From Patiria miniata (taxonomy: Eukaryota > Echinodermata > Asteroidea > Valvatida > Asterinidae): 64,000 nucleotides of DNA. The translations under genes and the position numbers were made by a program. The notes beneath the pieces are model-generated. The model did no database searches. It was not told the origin of the DNA and saw only the letters and a program-made list of their open reading frames with translations. The stretch lies in the NCBI RefSeq assembly GCF_015706575.1, contig NW_024037051.1:12993016-13057015 (forward strand), given 5' to 3'. Every line of letters starts with the position of its first letter. The stretch's first letter is position 1. This document shows positions 23,381-35,578 of this stretch, one piece after another.

Positions 23381-24060
23381 TTGACACGCCATACCCGCGA
23401 AGCTAAAATCCGGTTCTGCAACCAATGGCAAAATATTGTACTTTCGGCCGGCCATGTCGGCAAGAGCTGCCGCGCTTACGCCTGCTGCGTGAACTCGCTT
23501 CATATAATTTATATACGGCGGTGGCGGAGCTGTGCAGTGTGCAAAACACAAGCACGTGCTCGGTGGCAGGCAGTTACGACTTGAGCTGATTCTTAGTGAC
23601 GACTTTAAATCATGGATCAAGTTAAATCTCGAAAGAGAGCCGAGTCAAGCTACAGTTTTGATGTAATTTTTGTGATGTAATAAACTTTGATGACCCATCT
23701 CCCAAAGCACGCGCACGTTTTCATTCAAAAAGTCAGGGGAAAGTGGCCAGAAAATGCCTCAGATTGCACCACGTACAGGGCATCTAGAATTCTAAAACTT
23801 TCCCGGGCCCTTAAGCGGGCACAGGACCGCATGCCCTAGGCTTTGCAGTCTGCGCTCTCATATAAAAAGTACAACTTAAGGATTAAAACCCCCCCCCCCC
23901 CCCCCCCCCCCAGTCTGGGATCAGGGGATGGGCCTGATTGAACAAGCTATGCTCACACGTACTGAGCGTGTATACACGCAGTTGTGCGACGATCAATTCA
24001 CAGTAATCAACTGAATTAACCATTACATGTATATTATTTTGTAGAGGAAGTTAGCAATGG
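23381..24060. other. Intergenic sequence with a decayed hAT-MITE relative and poly-C tract
   Basis: Between about 23730 and 23850 the minus strand resembles the middle of the hAT-type MITEs (gcccgcttaagggccc, then ctgaggca), much diverged and without clear ends. A 23-base C run lies at 23889-23911. No gene is seen. Confidence 0.45.
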
Positions 24061-24400
24061 AGTATAAAGGATTATTTTGGACGGAAATTATCAATTTCAC
24101 TCCTTTTGCATAACGGCCCGTCGACAAATTTCATGATGCACCCCTCCTCATTAAAAACGGTGTAGCGACGCCCATGATTGCCACTGTCACCCTGAGCTAC
24201 GAGCCATACTCGGAGTGGGAGCCGACACATGGAAGAAGACCAGAGGACAGAAGCAGACAAAAGGAACCATACTTGAATTTACTAAAAAGTGGAAGAGACA
24301 AATGAGCTAGATATTTGCATGATTGAGGGAATCTTATCGACTGGAGGATCGGTGCCATGGCTCGGCTGTGGCCGACGTAGTGAGTGAGTGACCACTCCGT
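24061..24400 (+). pseudogene. Terminal fragment of a LINE (3' end remnant)
   Basis: Broken frames around 24200-24370 give YSEWEPTHGRRPEDRSRQK and a following DWRIGAMARLWPT-like segment. This resembles the extreme C-terminal W.P.HG.R...R block of LINE reverse transcriptases. Stops interrupt it and there is nothing upstream of it that extends the RT. Confidence 0.4.
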
Positions 24401-25160
24401 TTGTGAGTAGTTTTTGACACCATTCTCATTCTAAGCTACTGCCTGGGAAATCCTTGTTTTTAGATAAGGACAAATAAGCAAACAAGGGGAGAATTTTATT
24501 AATCTTCTGAAAAGTATAGGGTTACAAAGGAGGAACTTTTGTTGCCCAAGGACCGAGAATGGAGGGCGAGTGGAAGAGATCAGGTCTACCTTGTACCTTG
24601 GGCAACGCGTGTTCACAATACTTCAAAACTAACATGAATTAAGTCCAGTGCTGCAATCAGCCGGTAATGAACTACCGAAGTGTCAAGAGTCGATCATGGA
24701 TTGTACATTTTTTATTGCGATCCACTTAGTTTTACAGGGCTAAAGTCAGACGGGCAAAAAGGTATCTTCTAGCACTTTAATCTGGAAAATTACATATCCC
24801 AGTCTTCCGTCATTGCATTGAGCGGTAATGAATATGCATTTTTTTCGGCAGGATTGTTTCGATATCCCAAATCGTGAAGGGTTTCTAAATTGTTTATGAA
24901 ATTGATGTTGATATAATAAGTCTGCAAGACACCAGTTACGCCAGTCTCCGCACGGAAACAAATCGCGTAGTGATATGATGACGCGAGGCCGAGGAAGGGG
25001 GGGGGGGATACCGTGCCACCCACAGGGACCATGGTGTCGCGCATTATACGCTCCAACTACCTGCCACTTTTGGATTCGAGGTTGATTGAAAACAACGTAG
25101 CGCCTCTGGCACTTGGCCAAAATTTAGCCGCGCACGCGCACTAAGCAATGGCTTCGCCGC
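24401..25160. other. Upstream region of the kinase gene, no other gene seen
   Basis: No protein motif or repeat family is recognised on either strand. The last part (after about 25100) becomes CG-rich (gccgcgcacgcgcac), consistent with entry into the promoter of the gene that starts near 25.2 kb. Confidence 0.4.
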
Positions 25161-25189
25161 GACAGATGTTCCAAAGCCGGGACTTTCTG

Positions 25190-25205
25190 TGACGTCACAA
25201 TGACG
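25190..25205 (+). promoter_or_regulatory. CRE-type element in the putative kinase-gene promoter
   Basis: A perfect palindromic TGACGTCA at 25190-25197 is followed 4 bases later by a half-site (TGACG, 25201-25205), about 180 bases before the predicted start codon in a CG-rich stretch. CREB/ATF factors bind such sites near many transcription starts. The transcription start itself cannot be placed from sequence. Confidence 0.45.
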
Positions 25206-25372
25206 TGCGCGCAAACTTAGAACTTTATCGGCGACTTCTGCCGCGCCTTGGCAACATTACGTTTGTATGTGTTTGTGGTTCGATCGGTGAACACGTATTT
25301 TTGCTTTGGTGCGTTTTCGGATGCTCAAAAGTTGCGATTTGACAGAGAAAGTTTTCTTCATAGCGATTCAGG

Positions 25373-28300
25373 ATGTACAACTACGCAAGAGCGTACGCAG
25401 CAGCTTTTTCGGAAAGTTACAAGTAAGAAAACCCATAGACCTATATTCTATTTAGTTTCTGACAAACCTAGTGAACATCTTAGGTGTGGCTGGATATTTT
25501 GGCAATGTAGAAGGGATGAAACCTCACGGAAAGTACTTCAGTTTCATATTTTATCGTCTGTACACTAATGATTGATCGGAATTTATTTGCATTGTGAAAT
25601 AGTATTTCGTGTTTAGTCTTCAATATTGATCCATAGGCCTAATTTATAATCTTCTTTATGTGGGATTTTTGTGTGTTAACTATAACATCTTGTATTATGT
25701 TCAGTAAATTAAACAATGAATCACGTGGTAAGAATGATAACCAACGACACGGATGCCTGGGTTAACCTTCTAGCCAGTGAAACCGTGATTTTCTTCCCTA
25801 ATGGCAGAATATTTCTAGCATTAAAATATACCTATAATACAGGAATTTATACTCCAGTGGTGTAGGATAAGAAGCTGTGTGATGGAAATCAAGCAACAGG
25901 AATCAAAATAACAACTCTGCCACTTCTGAAAAATTGGGCATTTTAGGAATGCAAACCCACCAGTTGCTTCTATAATTTTTGTCATTAATTTTAATGTAAC
26001 CCAACAAATGCGTGTCTACTTCAAAAATTAATTTCAACCGAAATTTAATGTACAGTGCATTCCAGTGAAAACGTTTCTTCATTGAAATGTTAGGCCTACA
26101 TGCAGACAGCAGTTTTGCTGATAATTGGGGCATTATCATTTTGTTTCATTGAACACTTAGAAAGGCTTGTGACTTGTTGGACCACTCGGCGGGAGGTAGC
26201 GGGGCGTGTTACGGCAACTACGGTCCCCGTTCTGCAACCGTCAGAGGACGATGTCCGCATTCGGCTCGCGTCGGGAGCGGTAATCCACCCAGAGGTGATA
26301 CCCGGGGAAGATCGCGGAATGCCGGTCAGCCCATAACTGGCTCCCGGCGGGTGTCCCCAAGTGGATATGTCCATCGCCAGATTGATTCCGCTAAGGATGA
26401 GCGGAATCTTAAGCCACCCTTACAAGGCCCTCAAGTCAAGTGAGTCTTATTCAAAACTCTAAACTAAATCTGGAGCACACCCCCACCCCCCAAAAAGGAA
26501 CAACTCTTTCCAACAGAACAAAATTACAGAAGAATTTTTAAGAATAAAATTTAAATCGCAAGATACTTTAAAATAAGAATCAAGAAAGACTAAAGTTTGG
26601 CAGAGCATGGCAACATTACTGTGATTTTTATTTACCCCAAACAGGAGGCTTTTCCCCCTTCGGCGTCAACTTCAACGCAACAAGGTTCGACCTCTCAACA
26701 CCGACGGTCCCTCGTTGACACCAGAAGCACGCCCGCCCCGCCCCAGTGCCCGAGTTGACTCGGCCCGCTACGCCATGTTCACTGCCTCATCGCAAATCTC
26801 AAATACCAACCGGGGATCAGGCAACTTGGTCGTAGTCGGGCAGTCCTGTAAGCTGACGAACATCAACAGCGACAGGACGAGCTCGTGTCCCCCAGTAGAC
26901 GATGATGACAGGCCGTCATCTGTCGTCTCAGGCCAGGCACGTGTCCCACCAAGATCAAGGCGAGTGCAGTCATTTCTAAAAAAAAAATGTATAAACTATT
27001 TTTTTTTTTATACAACAGAGACCTACGTATGCCTTGTTATAATTATGTCTGATGTCTTTAGATTTTAATACTGAAGGGGGTCACATGGCTATTTCGTAAG
27101 CTTAAAAATTTGAAAGTGTTAGCTGATGCTAATGAAATCTTCTGTTCCTTGAATCAAAAATGAAAATAAAATTCCGAAACCAGTTTCTTTTCCGCTGTAG
27201 TAAATTTATTCTGTAAGAGCCACTTGACAAATTGGTCTTGGTTGCAAGCAAATGTATTATGGTATCATCATTTGTCACAGTGAGGAAAAAACATGTAAAA
27301 CAAAGACAGTGCCTCCTATGCCTAAGGAGAACCACCTCTGAATTAACCATGTATATACACACAATTGAGAACCCCGCCATATCACCTTTACTCCCCCTTA
27401 ATTAGGCCCAAGCGACCGTGGACATCGAGACTTCGATCCCTCTTTGCTCCTCGGAATCGCGAGCGCATGACCACCGTTCAGCCCTTCGTTACACCACAAG
27501 GGCAATCGGAAGGTCAAGTCAGCCGACCTAGGTCACCGAAAGAAGACCATAGTGACCCAGGTCAAGTTAGTCGACCTTGGTCACTGAAAGAAGACCACAG
27601 TGACCCAGGTAAAGTCAGCCGACCTAGGTCACTGAAAGAAGACCACAGTGACCCAGGTCACCAGAGCCGGTACACCAGCGCTCTGATGAAGAATCGAGAA
27701 GCAAAGGGATTTGGAGGAAATGGTGAGTTTCTTAAATCTACTGGCAGACCAAATTTTGCGATTTGTCCTTTGGACCAATCGTTCCGTCTGCATCGCTGTA
27801 TCCAGGTGATTAATATTTGCAAATTCATGTTCTTGGACTTGTAACTTTCCTACTGAAAACAACTTAAGAACGTGGCTACACCCTAAACAATTCTTTGAAA
27901 TTGCCACATTTGCAAAACAAATCTTTCTTCTTAGAAAATTTGTTTTGTCCTCATGGCTACGTATTTTTGTATTATTCTTTCCAGCATCGACTGGAACGAT
28001 GTATCGTCGGCAAGGCAGTGCTGCCCTGGCTACAAGACCAGCCTCTTGCGCCGACCAGCCACTCCCGATCCCAGGAGTACCTCAATTAGACTGGGACCAT
28101 CTGCAGTCAAGTTCTCTCTCTGCTCTGATGAGTGATAATCCCATCTTATCGCAGGAGCAGGAGGAGGTTACGAGCCTCATCGTCAACTACGATGATGGGT
28201 CACTCCTTACTCTAACTCCCAGGGATGCTTCCTTATGCAATTCGTCTGTCTCCATCTTGCCTTCGTTTCCATCTCAGAGGCAAGAACCAGCGATGGAGGA

Positions 28301-31300
28301 TGGAAAACCAGCATCAGATGAGGAAGTAGAAATCCCTAACCCGGATCCTCTGACGTCGATCTCAAGAGGTGATGACAAGTCTTCTGAAATCAAATTGACA
28401 CCGCAACCATCCCCAATGCAAGACAGAGAAGGTGAAGACATGACACCAGATGACAACTCAGTGTCGAAGCCAGTCTTGCAGTCTCTATCTACCGAGGGGA
28501 CTTGTGGGTCCTCTGATTTCACGCCGTGCTTATGTCTAGAGGTTCAGGAACAAGTACAAGAAGATCAAGATGTAGCACACAATAATGCAGAATCCACCTT
28601 GAAGTCTGTAGCACCTTGCTCTACCGCAACAAGTGAGGAATCTCCTACCAACATCCTCATTTGTCACCTGGATAGGCTTCAGGCCGAAGTCGTTGAAGAT
28701 GGCGACAGAGCATCAGATCTTGAAGGCGCAAATTCAAGACACGAACCTACATCCCCTTCAAGAAATGATGCACCATCTTCCCCAACAACATCAACCTCTT
28801 CCGTAATGTCATCGGATGAAAACAGAACCCCTGATGACGGGAAACCATGCACTTTAAACGAAGTCCTCATCTCTGCCTTGCCCAGTCTTACATCTGCAAT
28901 CTATGAGAAGGAGGCCTTGGAGAGGCATGGAGACGAAAGATCTGATGATGAAGAATCACCCAAGCAACAAACATCCGCATCTTCATCGACGAGAAGTAGT
29001 CTCTCCAACCCAGTGAAAAGTTTTTCAATGTCACCATTATCAGAAAGCACAGAATCAACAATCAAGCAGGATGAAGACATGGTATCTGAGAATGAAGGAC
29101 TCATCTTGGAGCCTCTTCTTTCGTCAGAAAATGACATCACACCCTCAATCCCAATGGCAACCTCGTCTTTGGCAACATCACAACATCACAACGAGGTGGG
29201 AGAAGGTGGAGACGATATTGATGGTTTGGAATCGATCTCGAAGCCAATGTCTCCATCTGAGCTCAGTGTGTCCACTGCATCTACAAGCTCCTCTTCGTCT
29301 CAGAGTCTCGGACCAGGAACGGAGGATGAAGACTTCATCTACGATGATGGCAGAGAAGGTTCCTCATTATCATCCATGAGAGCTGCAGGCACTGCTAGTG
29401 AGGTAAAATAAGTTGGTCTGAAATAAGAAAATCTGAATACAAAGTTTAGCCTATTTACTCATGAGCGATGTAAAGGATTTCGAAACCTTATGATTTTTTT
29501 CAAATAGCACGGGGCGGCAGGGTCTTAGTCAATTCATTTATGATAAAAAAAAAAAGGAACTAAGACGAAATCATGAGAATTATTAAGTTTGTATTTTTTT
29601 TTCAATTTCTGTATGTTTTCATCAACAGGAATTTCAAACCAGGAAAGCCAAAGATATAATTCGCGAATTGAACCAAATGACCTCATCGACGGAGGACGTA
29701 GAGTCACGTAATGAGTGTGTGAAATCAGCATCTCCAGCAAATCCTGCCAAGAAACCCTCAGATATCGAGGAGGCTAGGGGAACATCAAGTACATCATCAC
29801 AGGCCCTGGAGGACGCCTTGAGTCCTAGACAGGTGGCATCTTCAAAAGATTCGGAATTGTCATCATCCATAATTGCAAGGAAGGATTCCAATGAATGTTT
29901 GGAGGATCTTGAAGGAAACGCTCAGAAGAGTGACGCAACATCAAGTACAACAGCACAAGCTCGAATGGACATCTTAAGTCGTCAAGAGACTGCATCTGCA
30001 AGAGATTTTGAATCTCCTTCATCTGTAATTGCAAGAACAGATTCCACAAACCTTTTGAATGATCTCAAAGGAAAAGCTCAGGGGAGTGAATCAACACCAA
30101 ATACAGCAGCACAGGTTCAAACAGATAGCGCAAATCTTCAAGGGGCTGCATCCGCCAGAGATTTAGTATCTTCTTCGTCCATGGTTGCAAAAGAAGGTTC
30201 TAACAAGAATTTGGTGGAAATTGCAGGAATAGAACAGAAGAGCGACTCAGATCGGCAAGAGCCAACACCAGCTGGAAATCATGCATCTTCAGTTTCAAAT
30301 CTCTCTGAGAAGAATTCAACTTCAACTTCACCAAGGGCAATTGTGCCTTCGTTAGAAGAAAACCAGCATTCACTACAACCGAACATCTCGAAGAAATCAC
30401 CTTCGAAGGATGCATCAGCGGATGACAAGAAATCAAGCATTGCCAATGCATCTTCTGCTCAGACATCCCAGGCAACCGAAGGTCCTCAAGACGGAATACC
30501 AGAACTCACACCTGCTGCTTACCCCTCTATCGATCCTAGCGAGTTAGAGTTCATTCTGTCTGACAAAGGAGGACGGGTGATGCTTGGGTGTGGTAACTAT
30601 GGTGAAGTCTTACTGATGCGTCGTCAAGGAGACACCACTCTGCTTGCCGTAAAGGTACTGACAAGGAGCTTCTCACTCTTACAGCAAGAGGTGGCAGCCA
30701 TGCATGCGGTGATGAACTGCCCGTACTTCCCCAAGTTTGTAGGAGTCATTGACTACTGTTCGTACGCCCAGGAGCTAGTGGGTGGAGTCGGGAGGAACAC
30801 GGCTTACAACTTCAGCAAGGCGCGGTACGACTACAATCTCTTGAACGCGTTAGAGTGGCTACACGTCTGCCGTGATGTCACGGAGGGACTCAAGGCTTTA
30901 CACGCTGCTGGCTGGCTTCATAACGACCTACACTGCGGTAATGCCATGGTGTGTCCCAATCCACCAGGCTCGGAGGTGGCTTGGTGTGGCAAAATCATCG
31001 ACCTAGGTAACGCCCAGCGGACTTCGAATCCAGGCCCACTGGTGATCCTGGAATATGAGGAACAGAATATGTTCTACAAAGTTGCCAAGCAGGTACAAAA
31101 AGCAAGAATGTAATAATATCATATGCCATCATCTTCGTCCTTGGTATATTCGTCATCACATCAAATTCTAATCTTATCTATAATCTTTTACACTTGTGCA
31201 TCTTTTTTTTTCCCTTCGTTCCATTCCATGCAGCTTTTCAGTTTGATATTTAAATTCAACTTTGCTCTTGTGTTAAAAACGTAAACACAGATGTACCCTA

Positions 31301-31764
31301 CTTTGGAAAGTCGAGAATCAAGCCCGGAATACCAACCACTTAATTTGAGTGCAGCCAATACGTTACTTATATGCTCTCTACTAAAGTTAAACATGAATCA
31401 TTGCTGATTGTTCCCACTTCATTTCTGAAGTAAGTTTGTTTGCTCAACCATTCACTTCAAGTGTGCTCCCGAGGTGCTGGAAGGCAGAGGCACGTTCACC
31501 GAGAAGTCCGACATCTACAGTCTTGGCAAGCTCTTCGTGGATGTAGCCGGTGATGCAAACATCCTCCACGGTCTTCGTCTGCTGGGTGAGTTCTCCTGCA
31601 TGAGACGCAGCCCCGGTGCTCGCCCGACACTGGAAGCCATCTCACTGAAACTTGACCATCTCATTGCGCAGCTGTTGGAGGCTCACCAGCAATCTTCCAG
31701 CGCTACTCCTGCTCTTCCTTCCTCTTCCTCTCCTTCTTCTAACCTTCGTCGCCATCTTTCTTAA
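25373..31764 (+). CDS. Seven-exon gene for a long Ser-rich protein with a C-terminal protein kinase domain
   Basis: The exons are 25373-25422 (coding part), 26161-26439, 26645-26959, 27406-27722, 27985-29402, 29629-31092 and 31462-31764. All junction phases agree and total 1382 codons including TAA. Introns are GT-AG except intron 3, which is GC-AG (aag|gcgagt) and is the only choice that keeps the phase. A TAG four codons before the ATG supports that start. Residues ~1-1100 are low-complexity, rich in Ser, Asp, Glu and Pro, and probably disordered. A kinase domain follows: glycine loop LGCGNYGEV (1112-1120), Lys1135, catalytic HNDLHCGN (Asp1226) in place of HRD, DLG (Asp1251) in place of DFG, APE (1283-1285) and the SDIYSLG helix-F motif. 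The key catalytic residues are present, so it may be active on Ser/Thr or Tyr, probably soluble. I cannot name an orthologue. The 5' exons are the least certain. Confidence 0.8.
27512..27655 (+). repeat. Three 48-bp (16-residue) coding repeats in exon 4
   Basis: Three head-to-tail units of 48 bases encode variants of GQVSRPRSPKEDHSDP (residues about 251-298), followed by a partial fourth. They are nearly identical at DNA level, so copy number may vary between individuals. Confidence 0.85.
29782..30249 (+). repeat. Three 156-bp (52-residue) coding repeats in exon 6
   Basis: Three exact-length units (29782-29937, 29938-30093, 30094-30249; residues about 845-1000) each run from a T.ST.AQ-like start through a SARD/SSKD and SSSII-like segment to an AQKSD-like end. 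They are diverged but in register, showing old in-frame duplication in the linker before the kinase domain. Confidence 0.8.
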
Positions 31765-32724
31765 ATTATCAAAACCAAAATCGCACAGAAAAAAGGGGGA
31801 AAAAAAGGTCTTTCGTGTCCGAATTGGATGTTGTTTGCTGTGGTTACACACAGCCCATCAGTAGGCCCTATAGCAAGCCTCAGCAAACCGTAACCAAACA
31901 ACAGCTGATTCAGACGTGGCCTTGCAAACTGTTGACCAATCCGAACACGTTATCACTTCTATCGCCCTTATCTGGCGAAAGTATAGTGCAACTATTCTTA
32001 ATGTGTCATCGCAGGGCAGTTAATTTAGCGTGCTCAATGGTTCCCAATTGAAGGGGTCATCGTGAGTGTGCAAGTGATTACGTGCCCGGATTTGGCTATA
32101 GAACTCGATCAGGTGCAACCATTTTAGTTTTCTAGTTTCCAGAAGCAAGACATTATGAAATCACTGAGGCCAGTCGTATGCGAAATAGTCATCAGACATG
32201 GATTTTTTTCTACCGAAATATCACGTTTCAAGTGGCATTAAGACCAAGTTATACAAAATTAACAAAGAGATAGCTGGCATTTCTTAACGGTCTGGTATAC
32301 AGTCCTTTGGTAAAATAAACACGTTTTATGATAATAAAATCGGATTATTGAGCCACTGGGAGAAACCTGTTGTTCAACCGAAACGCAAAAATAAATACTA
32401 GGCCCTTTTTTTCTGTGCGATTTCGGCAACTACAATTATATTTTATTAACTGATATCTATTAAAGATGGCTTTATTCACAAAAATGGTCTAATAACGTCA
32501 ATGGTAACTGAAACTAAACGATGAATTCAAATAATTTATTTTGTTAAGTGACTATTGAAAACTGAAGATTGCAATAACTTTTATTGCAATTACTCTATTG
32601 AAAAGAATTTGGCAAACTTGAATAAATTTGAGTTAAAGGTCTGTTTTCACTTCTAGGAAAACAATAAAAATGAGAAAAGCATTAATACAAACCAAAACGA
32701 TCCATTTACTCGAACAAACAAACA
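31765..32724 (+). other. Probable 3' untranslated region and downstream sequence
   Basis: No further gene is recognised. AATAAA occurs at 32314-32319 and 32333-32338, about 550 bases after the stop codon. These are plausible polyadenylation signals for the kinase gene, but such words are common in AT-rich DNA. Confidence 0.35.
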
Positions 32725-33158
32725 AACAAACTTTACTCAAGACCAGAACTCTGTATGTTCCATAAGTGTCAGTTTCTGTGGGCGTCCCAACAACCTCGTT
32801 AAACTTAGCTCTCTAGCTCAGATACGAGGTTGACTTTTGACATCCGCAATGACGTCACTTCCACCACGTCCGGAGTTCAGGTCTAAATTTCAGTTTGAAC
32901 ATATGTTGAATTATTGCCCAGTTTTTTCACAAGAAAAAACAAACAAACTGAACTTAAGACCAGAACTCTGTATGTTCCATAAGTGTCAGTTTTTGTGGGT
33001 GTCCCAACAACCTCGTTAAACTTAGCTTTATAGCTCAGATACGAGGTTGACCTTTGACATCCGCAATGACGTCACTTCCACCACGTCCGGAGTTCTGGTC
33101 TAAATTTCAGTTTGAACATATGTTGAATTATTGCCCAGTTTTTTTTTAACCGTACAAC
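32725..33158. repeat. 217-bp tandem duplication carrying CRE-type sites
   Basis: Two closely similar units (period 217) each contain tgttccataagtgtcag, a TGACCTTTGACA-like direct-repeat motif (TGACTTTTGACA in unit 1) and TGACGTCA (32850-32857 and 33067-33074) followed by an Ets-like acttcc. They lie about 1 kb after the kinase gene's stop codon. They could be a duplicated regulatory module or simply part of a transposon. Confidence 0.7.
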
Positions 33159-33984
33159 ATGAAAAAAAAGCAGATTTTTTTTCAGCAAAAGAGTCTGAAA
33201 TGTTATTTGATGAACTTGATGATTGTAAAATGTCACTCACGTCATTAACCCTCAGTCATGTTGTAATAGTTAAAATGCAGGTCATGGATGAGTCAAATTT
33301 TATTAAGTCTAGCTGACGGGTATTGTAACATTTACAGAAAAAAAATCCTTTGTATTTTTTTCCCGATCATGATGTTGGTCATTATGCGTTTGCCTAGATC
33401 ATGGAGCCATACAAAAATCGTGTATAGGCACATCGGTTCCTGCGAGAGCTATTCTTCTGTATTACTACATTAAAACAATGTACAACGGTAATAACTGTAG
33501 CACTACATAAAACAATACTATTATAACATCAACCTGTTAGATAACACGACAAATAAAGTGACAAATAAAAATTATTTGCGAAAAAGAAAAATTGTGTTTT
33601 TTGACCTTTTTTCAGTTGATGCATTTTCCTTTTAATAATACTGTAGGCTGCTATGCCATCCCCACATCCTTCACAAGATTCCGTGAAGCTCATCAGCCCA
33701 TCACTGCCCAGCGCCCTAGGCCTGTTTGCAAGGAGGGGTAGGGGAGGGGGGTTACCGGGTACGAACGATGCACTGTACATGAAATAAAAATTGACATCAT
33801 GAACAGCACCCCCTAGTGTAATGTGGTGTCCTGGTTAATGTTGTTTTCGTCTACGTTTGAATGTTTTTTCCCCTCAACATTAACGAGGAGAACGTACTGT
33901 TCAAAATATTTTTCAGGAAAATAATGTCAGTGATTACAGGCTGAGGAAAAACTGTTGGGAACAATTGGGAACAACAAACGCTGG
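33159..33984. other. Intergenic sequence, no gene seen
   Basis: AT-rich in the first part. The short frame on the minus strand at about 33529-33780 has no known motif. Nothing else can be supported. Confidence 0.4.
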
Positions 33985-34200
33985 GAACAACAAACGCTGA
34001 TTGCCGCTGGTGGACCGCTGGCGATTTTGGAGCGGTAGACCGCCGGTGGTCTGCCGCTGACTGCCGCTGGTGGGCCGCCGGCGGTTTTGGAGCGGTGGAC
34101 CGCCGGTGGTATGCCGCTGATTGACGCTGATGGTCCGCCGGCGGTTTTGGAGCGCCACTGGCGGACCGCTGATGATGGTTTGGATCGGCGTGCCGATGCC
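33985..34200. repeat. GC-rich ~60-bp minisatellite
   Basis: Three to four degenerate units of about 60 bases contain gccgctggtgggccgcc, ggcggttttggagcggtgg and accgccggtggt. Inverted words (gccggcgg, ccgccggcgg) make each unit able to form hairpins. Long open frames on both strands here are repeat translations. Confidence 0.75.
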
Positions 34201-34309
34201 GGCATGCCGCTCCCCAGCCAACGGTGGTCCGACGTTGGCTTGCAGATTGGGACTACCACGGTTTTCACCAATTCCTGGATTCGCCCCTGAACGCACCCGA
34301 TTCCTTTAA
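34201..34309. other. Short intergenic stretch
   Basis: Nothing recognised between the GC-rich minisatellite and the diverged start of unit U copy 3. Confidence 0.35.
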
Positions 34310-35578
34310 AAAAAAATAGCCTAATGGTGTTTCGATTGTTGCGTAACGATGAGTATGTTTAGCACGCATATACGCCTACAAATAACGATGTATCCGTATG
34401 TAATTTTCCAAACCAATGACAACAGTTTGCTCTTTGTTGCCCAAAACTGTCAACTTATTTTCGTACATAGAGCCAAAACAGATAGATGCACACAGCAATG
34501 TTCCACGTTTCTCTGCCTATTAAGACAAATAGTTTTTGACAAGAATTCTAAGGAAGCCTAATGGCCTAGTGGTTAGATTCGTCGTCCACGAATCGCGGAG
34601 CCCGGGTTCGAATCCCGTGTGTGTCTTTTTGCTTTTCAAATCACGCATTCTGTCTTTATAAGATGTTTTATTTCCCGTCGTAAAATACCAACAGTACCTT
34701 AGCTTAATCGGTAAGCACTGCTGCTGGTACTGTCCGCGAGTTCCAGGTTGGCGCCTTCGTACAGGTTCAGGGCATGTGGTCCACTCGGAGGATCAGGGCT
34801 TAGGGGCCGCCCTGTTCCTCCCTTAGCTCTTTGCTTTTACATGGTGCCTGGCCCTCCGGGGTTATATGGATGGATAGGGAAGGAAGTGTGTATTGGTCGG
34901 GGACGCCGAGACCCCGGAAGAGAACTAAGGGATCGGCTGGGGCATTGTTATGGCTCTGACCGATCCCTGAAAGCTTGACTAGCACATAACTTTTTGATTT
35001 TTTTGACCCTCTATCTTTTATACTTTGGTTTAGTTTGATATCTACAGCTGCTCGGCAGGTCTACGGGTAGTATCAAAATTGAAACAAAGGTGTATGTCAT
35101 AAATCAATGAATATTTCATAATTGACTATGATCAAAAAGGAGTTTCGTTTGATCAATATGACTACCATCATTATATAATGACGCGATTGCTAATTGACGT
35201 TAGAAACGCCATAAATTATACCGGGAAAGAATAAAGATGTACAATGTAATATAAATATTATTTATACATCTTTCAAATAACGTGTCTTTAATTGTGAGCA
35301 TTCCAAACAATACAGTAATTCGCAATAGTAATAGAATGGTATATGATAGCACGAACGACGCGTCTCTATTAAATTTCAAAAAATATAATCTAGGCCCCTA
35401 TGTGTGAAATATTCTTTGATTGACTATGAGCATTCCATACGAATGAGTTAATTCGCAAAATATAGCAACAACAAAAAAGAAAGGAAAAAGGGAAAATTCC
35501 TTTACCCTAAAAACTGGGGAAAAAAATTGTTTTAAAAAAAATCAAATGGGACACTTCATGTATTGATTTAACAGTTTG
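34310..35578 (+). repeat. Interspersed unit U, copy 3 (+, diverged left part)
   Basis: From about 34690 onward it matches copy 1 closely. The left part up to the tRNA-like module is much diverged (gtgttgcgtaac-type words retained, the next 150 bases different). The module at 34553-34626 has A box TGGCCTAGTGG and B box GGTTCGAATCC and an anticodon-arm-like stem (gattcg/cgaatc). The AT-rich half leads into satellite as in copy 1. Confidence 0.8.
34553..34626 (+). repeat. tRNA-like module in unit U, copy 3 (variant)
   Basis: TGGCCTAGTGG and CGGGTTCGAATCCCG (a fully paired T-arm core) with a central gattcg...cgaatc stem make this the most tRNA-like of the four modules. A five-T terminator follows. 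The 5' and 3' acceptor strands still do not pair. Confidence 0.55.

Noticed and set aside
22657..23620. Long minus-strand frame rich in Cys-Asp-Met and Gly-Leu
   Set aside because: It is the translation of the aacatcgcacata and GGCCGA minisatellites. The frame is not kept in the second copy of the region.
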